Assembly (NCBI GenBank): GCA_018398765.1
Contig: JAHBMJ010000287.1
Span: 22,501 to 51,279, forward strand
Source: Chromera velia
Taxonomy: Eukaryota; Sar; Chromeraceae
Reading direction: 5' to 3'
Length of the DNA: 28,779 nt
The position numbers were made by a program, and so were the translations under genes. Each line of letters starts with the position of its first letter. Position 1 is the first letter of the stretch. Below, piece after piece: positions 24,546-28,779 of this stretch. The notes below the pieces were generated by a model. It was given only the letters and a program-made list of their open reading frames with translations. It was not told the DNA's origin and did no database searches.

Positions 24546-27500
24546 ACAGTGCATCGCTTGCACTTTGAATGGAATGTCCTTTTTCTTCTTTACTGCCTTG
24601 ACTGAATGAGTGAGTGGCACCGCTCGAAAGAGAGAGGCTGTCATATTTTCACTTTTTTTCTTCTCGATCCCCGTCCACTCTTTTTGTCTGTCACCTGGCT
24701 TTTCCCTCCTCTCTGTCTGATGACTCTTTTCCTGCCTCTCTCGGACTTCCGGCATGATGGGGGACGAGAGAGAGGCCCTACAGCGAAGACAGAGTAAGTC
24801 AGAAAAGAAAATCTGAAGGATTCCGTCTCTGTCTCTGCCCGACTCGAATTGAACGACCTGATCAGAAACCGACCCACGCTATTTTATTCGATCCTATCGA
24901 TGCTTTGCCCGTCTGTCTTCTTGCCTCCTTTTCCTTGCTCCTTTCCGTTTCTACCTTCGCTTCTGATGCAGCTCTGCTTCTTGAGAGGCAAACTTTCACC
25001 AGGAACCCTCTTTCTTTCCTCGTCTTCCCGTTCCTTGCACGCACCACCCGCGTCTCTCTCAATGCAACAACGGCACTCTTGAGCTCTTCCTTTTCCTGTC
25101 GGAACTTTTTCTTCTTTTGAACGAATGAAAAGAACGAACAGCGATCCGGTTTGTTGTTCCCTCTGTATGTAGTGACTGGGGGCAACGGGAGGCCGTCGCA
25201 GTCTGTACGGGTGTTGTTCATCGATACAAGGAGAAGGGTCCGTTTGTGGTGGTCGGTCAGTCGGTCAGAAGAGATGAGAGAAGAAGCGAGGGCAAAAGCA
25301 GGTAGTTCAGCAGGTGTTTGTACTGTCGTCCTCCACAGTCCAGATGGTTTGAAGAAATCTGACCTGGAGGACTAGAGGGGAATGGAAAAGAAAGGCTGCT
25401 TTCTTCTGTTCCCTTCTCTGAGAGAAAGAAACCCTCCCATTTCAAAGGGAGAATCAGATCGTGCAAAGAAAAGGCATGAAGGAAGTATCTGCGGACGTTG
25501 GATGGAAAGCCGTGAGGTCTTTCCTTTCATCTCTCCTTGTTTGTCTGTTGCCTCGCCTGTCTCATGGTGCTGGTTACCTTGTGACCGCATTCACTGAATA
25601 GAACGACTAAGTGCGTCTTCTTCCTTCTTTCTTTCTTTCCTTCTTTGCCTCTCCTCCATCCCTTTTCTTCTTTCTTGCTCGTATGTTCGTCGTCCAGAGA
25701 GAGCATCCGTCTCTTGACTGATTGATGATGTTGATATTGATTGATTAGGGGGGGTCAGGGGAAACTGGGGCGGGGGGAAAGGGGGTTGGGCAGTGTATGG
25801 AGTCGTTAGGCGACATCGTTGTGTGTGGCTTGTGGTGGGACAGAGGCAGAAATGGGCCTTTACCCATTCTTGTCTGCCTTGTTGCACTGCTTTGCTACAC
25901 TCATGCTTCAGTAGATTTCTTCCACCAACCAACCCTCTTTTCCCCCCCTCCGTACCGCCGCTCCAAGGGTCTTTCGCATTTTTGCTTCCTGTTTTGCTTT
26001 CCGTGTGGTCTCTTTTTTTCTCTGGCGGACCTGCAGCGAGCAGAGGATGCCAGAGAGCAGAGAGACCAAAAGGGAAGACGAACATCGGATCCCGTGTTCC
26101 GTCACGATTCACCCGCCCTCCCTCCTTTCCGCTTTTCGTCGCTTTATCCTTGACTGAAGAGTCCTCTAGTTGTTCCTGCATGCTGTTCCTCTCTTTTCTC
26201 TCCAGACGGCATGAAGGAAGGAAGACCCATCAGGAGACCCGATGTGTCTGTCTGCGCGGTCTCCTTCCTGTCGTGCTTGTCTGAAACTTTCTGGGGTTGG
26301 GAAGAGGAAGTACGTCTGTCCTCTTCCTGGCTGGGGTGTCTGTCAGCAGGGTGGTAGGTAAGGGGAAAAGGGGGATGGGGCCTGGATGTGTCTGCGTGCG
26401 TGTAAAGGCTTGAATGAACGTGGATGCCGATCTTGTCTTTTAATAATCGTTTGAATCAATCAATATCGCTTTGAAGGAAGTCACGTTTTCCTTACCGGTA
26501 TCTTGCTGTTGAAATGATCTGTGCAATTGTCAGCGTGTTTTTCTTTTTCTTCGATGGCCTGCATGTCTCATCCTTTTTGATTTTGTTTTGTTTCGAGTGC
26601 GCCTGATGCACATCGGATTCTGTCCTTTTAGGATCTGGAGCGGCCGGAACGGTTGGTAGATGAGCCGCGCGTGGTGTTTCTGCTGTTGCCTCCCAACATG
26701 TAGAAAGAAAGAGAGCGAGAGGGGGAGTGAGAGAGAATGTACCCTCCGCGTACGGCCTCTCAAAGTCTCTCTCCCCCTGAATCTCTTGGTTGATTGATCG
26801 ATCTGTGGATCTATCGATCGATCAGCCCCTCACGCAAAAAAGGGAAGAACAGCACGACGCGGCAGTTCGTTCAAGTAAAGGCATGAAGAAGCATTCAGAC
26901 AGAAATCTTTACAGCTGAGAAGATTTGTTGGACGTGTTCTTTCTTGTGCATTTATTTTTTTTCTGTATGGCGGGGTGGCTTGGTTGCCTTGCTGTTGGCA
27001 TCTTTCACTGAGTTGCCCTCCTTTCTCTTTTAGTACGGTTACTGTCAAGACATGAAACCTCACTATACTGGAGTCGAGAGTAAACGAACGAGCAAGCAAG
27101 CAAGAGACAGCGTAAAAAGACGCAAGAAGCACTCTTCTTTTTTTGTCATCCCTACGTCTTTCACTTCCCCAAGTGTCTCGCAGACTTCTTTCTTGTCTCG
27201 AGGGAGAATTAACGTCCAAAAAAAGCTTTGGACTCGGAGACACAGACGAAGGCTACAGGGTCGGAATCACATCGGCAGAAACGAAAAAACACATTTCCCT
27301 CTGAAAAAGCGAATTTCTGACGAAAGAAAGCTCGGGGGGCGAAAATACCGATGAAAACCGACCGACAAACCTTTCGACAAAACCGATCGAAGCAAGCCTG
27401 CCGTTTGAATAAACTGATGCCTCGTGTGGGCACAGTGAAAGATCGAAAGACAGGGGTCGACGGAGGGACAAGAGCTCCTAGAACATTTGAAAGGAGCACT

Positions 27501-27699
27501 TCCTTTTTGACTGGCAAGAGAAAGGCATGAGAGTTGCGACTCTATGCATGCAGGCGGAACGCGCTTCCAGCCAGAAAAGGGGGGTTCGGGGGCTCCAAGT
27601 CCGTCCGAGCAGGAATGTATCAATATGCACTTGTTTTGTTCAAACGCGCAAATCCAGAACAGAATCACAAGCGCTGCCTTTGTATGATGCCTTTTGAAT

Positions 27700-28520
27700 C
27701 CTGCTTTAATGGCTCTTTCTTTTCAAATTTTCGTAACATTTCGTTTACAAGCTTGACTTGGTGCGCTGCGTTTTCAAATAGTCGCTTCGAGACTCGCTTA
27801 ATTGGTATCAGTACAGTGACAGTTCTCAGTGCACAAACAACAAACAAATCGAAATTCAAAGCGATCGAGCCGGTAAATTTTATTCATAAATAGATTATTG
27901 AATCATTATTTTATACACCTATACAGATACAGATACAGACAAATTTAGCTCAATCTGAAAGTTAATCGATCTTTCTTTTTTTCATATAAAATTAGTTTTC
28001 CCGTCGTAAATAGATCGAATCGATTTCCAGATCGATCTTTCTTTTTTATATATAATTAGTCTTGCGTTTAGTTTTACGTAGAAAGAGGCTACAACCTTGT
28101 ATATAAGTTATAGTATAGGGCCTACTATAGGCTTTTCCGGTGGGTGTCCTACCTATTCCTGCCTATACACGTATTGGAATCTAGATTAGAATTAAGAAAA
28201 ATTTCAAATTTCTAGAAAAAATTGTAAGATGCCTAGTAAGATGCAATTTATAGGATGTAAGGAAGATTATCAAAACCGTAATCGAAACTTAACTTCTTAA
28301 GAAATCTAGTTATAAAAAATTTGCGTGCATCTGCATGTATACATCGATCTCTAGATCGATCTACTCGTTACGTTGTGGCTTGTACGGCGATTTGATCACC
28401 CGCCAAACTTGCTAGAACTGGGACTGGGAAACTAACTTCGCAATACTAAGCCCGGCCGGCATTAATTAAGTGCACTAAGAGAATTAAGTGACAGACTGAC
28501 AATACAGAGAAAGAAATAAT
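27700..28520. other. AT-rich right flank
   Basis: Composition becomes AT-rich as on the left edge. A minus-strand frame is open from about 27880 to a stop at 27665 (VSKRLFENAAHQVKLVNEML, then RKFEKKEPLKQDSKG). It reads like protein but has no ATG in frame at its start, so it could be a single exon or a repeat-derived remnant. Nothing else is supported. Confidence 0.4.
27964..28061. repeat. Pair of imperfect direct repeats
   Basis: ATCGATCTTTCTTTTTTT followed by CATATAAAATTAGT (27965-27996) recurs as ATCGATCTTTCTTTTTTA followed by TATATAATTAGT (28031-28060), about 66 bp apart. Four or five differences in 32 bp suggest a short tandem duplication. Confidence 0.65.
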
Positions 28521-28642
28521 AGATTTGCAATACAGAAATAAATAGAAGCATGCCGTACAGTCTTTGTCCATCTGTATCGCTTGAATGGAGTCCTTGGAAG
28601 TGAACTCTGACTGACAGACTTAAGGAGGTAAGGTACGATAAG

Positions 28643-28676
28643 TCTCCAACTAGACTACGTTCTTAGTCTAGGAGGA
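28643..28676. repeat. Hairpin-forming inverted repeat
   Basis: TCTCC-AA-CTAGACT and AGTCTAG-GAGGA flank an 8-base loop ACGTTCTT. The seven-base inner stem is perfect and the outer one pairs four or five bases across a small internal loop. No T-run follows, and no role is evident. Confidence 0.5.
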
Positions 28677-28691
28677 AATCTGACGTGGTAG

Positions 28692-28779
28692 CAGCAGAGC
28701 CCCGGTCCTCCACCTCAGGGAGACCCCGCTCTGCCTCTTAACCGTTGTTTGAAGTGCGGGCAGGATGGGCTTATCTACT
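28692..28779 (+). CDS. Partial open frame with half of a CCHC-type zinc knuckle (runs off the window)
   Basis: After a TAG at 28689-28691 the frame is open to the window end. It reads QQSPGPPPQGDPALPL and then NRCLKCGQDGLIY. C-x2-C-G-x2-G after Arg is the first half of a retroelement gag-type CCHC knuckle, but where His is expected (after GQDG) there is Leu, one base away from a His codon. The second half would lie outside the window. With the AT-rich, repeat-bearing flank this suggests a decayed retroelement gag or an exon of a zinc-knuckle protein. The evidence is thin. Confidence 0.3.

Larger units (their letters stand above)
21616..27700. other. 6-kb stretch without a supportable gene
   Basis: Downstream of the LOTUS gene I find only short overlapping open frames on both strands, with biased composition from pyrimidine or purine runs. 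The plus strand is pyrimidine-rich at 21850-22130, 23190-23280, 24870-25110 and 25600-25680. It is purine-rich at 22830-22910, 23640-23870 and 24510-24545. No domain, tRNA or rRNA is recognised. The longest single candidate is the ATG frame 25797-26153 (118 residues), with a hydrophobic stretch GPLPILVCLVALLCYTHAS, which I do not accept as a gene. Long UTR, unrecognised non-coding transcripts or fast-evolving exons are possible. Confidence 0.4.

Noticed and set aside
24862-25221. 119-codon minus-strand frame with coiled-coil look
   Set aside because: There is no ATG or splice support, and it lies in a pyrimidine-rich (plus-strand) block that biases the minus frame to Lys/Glu/Arg.

Overview
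This is a nuclear segment from a eukaryote with intron-rich genes. Four protein-coding genes can be assembled across GT-AG splice junctions with every reading phase closing. TGA and TAA are used as stops. The rubredoxin-like gene begins with a signal peptide followed by a basic, Ser/Arg-rich stretch, which is the bipartite leader of proteins sent to a complex (secondary) plastid. Together with the very long microsatellite-laden introns this points to an alga with a complex red plastid. A chromerid such as Chromera is my best guess, but that is inference.

Layout. Positions 1-1000 are AT-rich flank, with the tail of an unidentified ORF (2-232), a palindromic stretch and a 229-bp MITE-like element (556-784). 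From 9412 down to at least 2474 on the minus strand runs a 13-exon CobW-family (G3E) metal-chaperone GTPase with a His-rich loop and a long unclassified C-terminal extension. It is divergent from a single-exon rubredoxin-like membrane protein at 9942-10910 (+). Positions 10911-13365 are intergenic: two large pyrimidine microsatellite blocks, a sequencing gap, an AT-rich patch and a weak coding-like stretch that may be a degraded mobile element. From 17210 down to 13366 (minus) is a 5-exon gene that I read as an OCIA-domain-like two-helix membrane protein. It is divergent from a 7-exon gene at 17931-21615 (+) for an RNA-binding protein with an OHA (OST-HTH-associated) domain followed by a LOTUS/OST-HTH domain. 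From 21616 to about 27700 no gene can be supported. The right flank (27700-28779) is AT-rich again, with repeated motifs and, at the very edge, half of a CCHC zinc knuckle.

The genes form two head-to-head pairs (CobW/rubredoxin and OCIA-like/LOTUS) with 0.5-0.7 kb shared upstream regions. CobW (metal delivery) and rubredoxin (an Fe or Zn Cys4 centre) would make a functional pair, but only adjacency supports that. The most unusual points are: compound microsatellites in introns that always show (TC)n-(TG)n on the sense strand; a regular 31-32-bp higher-order pattern inside a 340-bp (GA)n tract; a tandem AG-AG acceptor in the LOTUS gene whose two uses are both in frame; and a duplicated W-E/D-E-I-R motif at the end of the OCIA-like protein.
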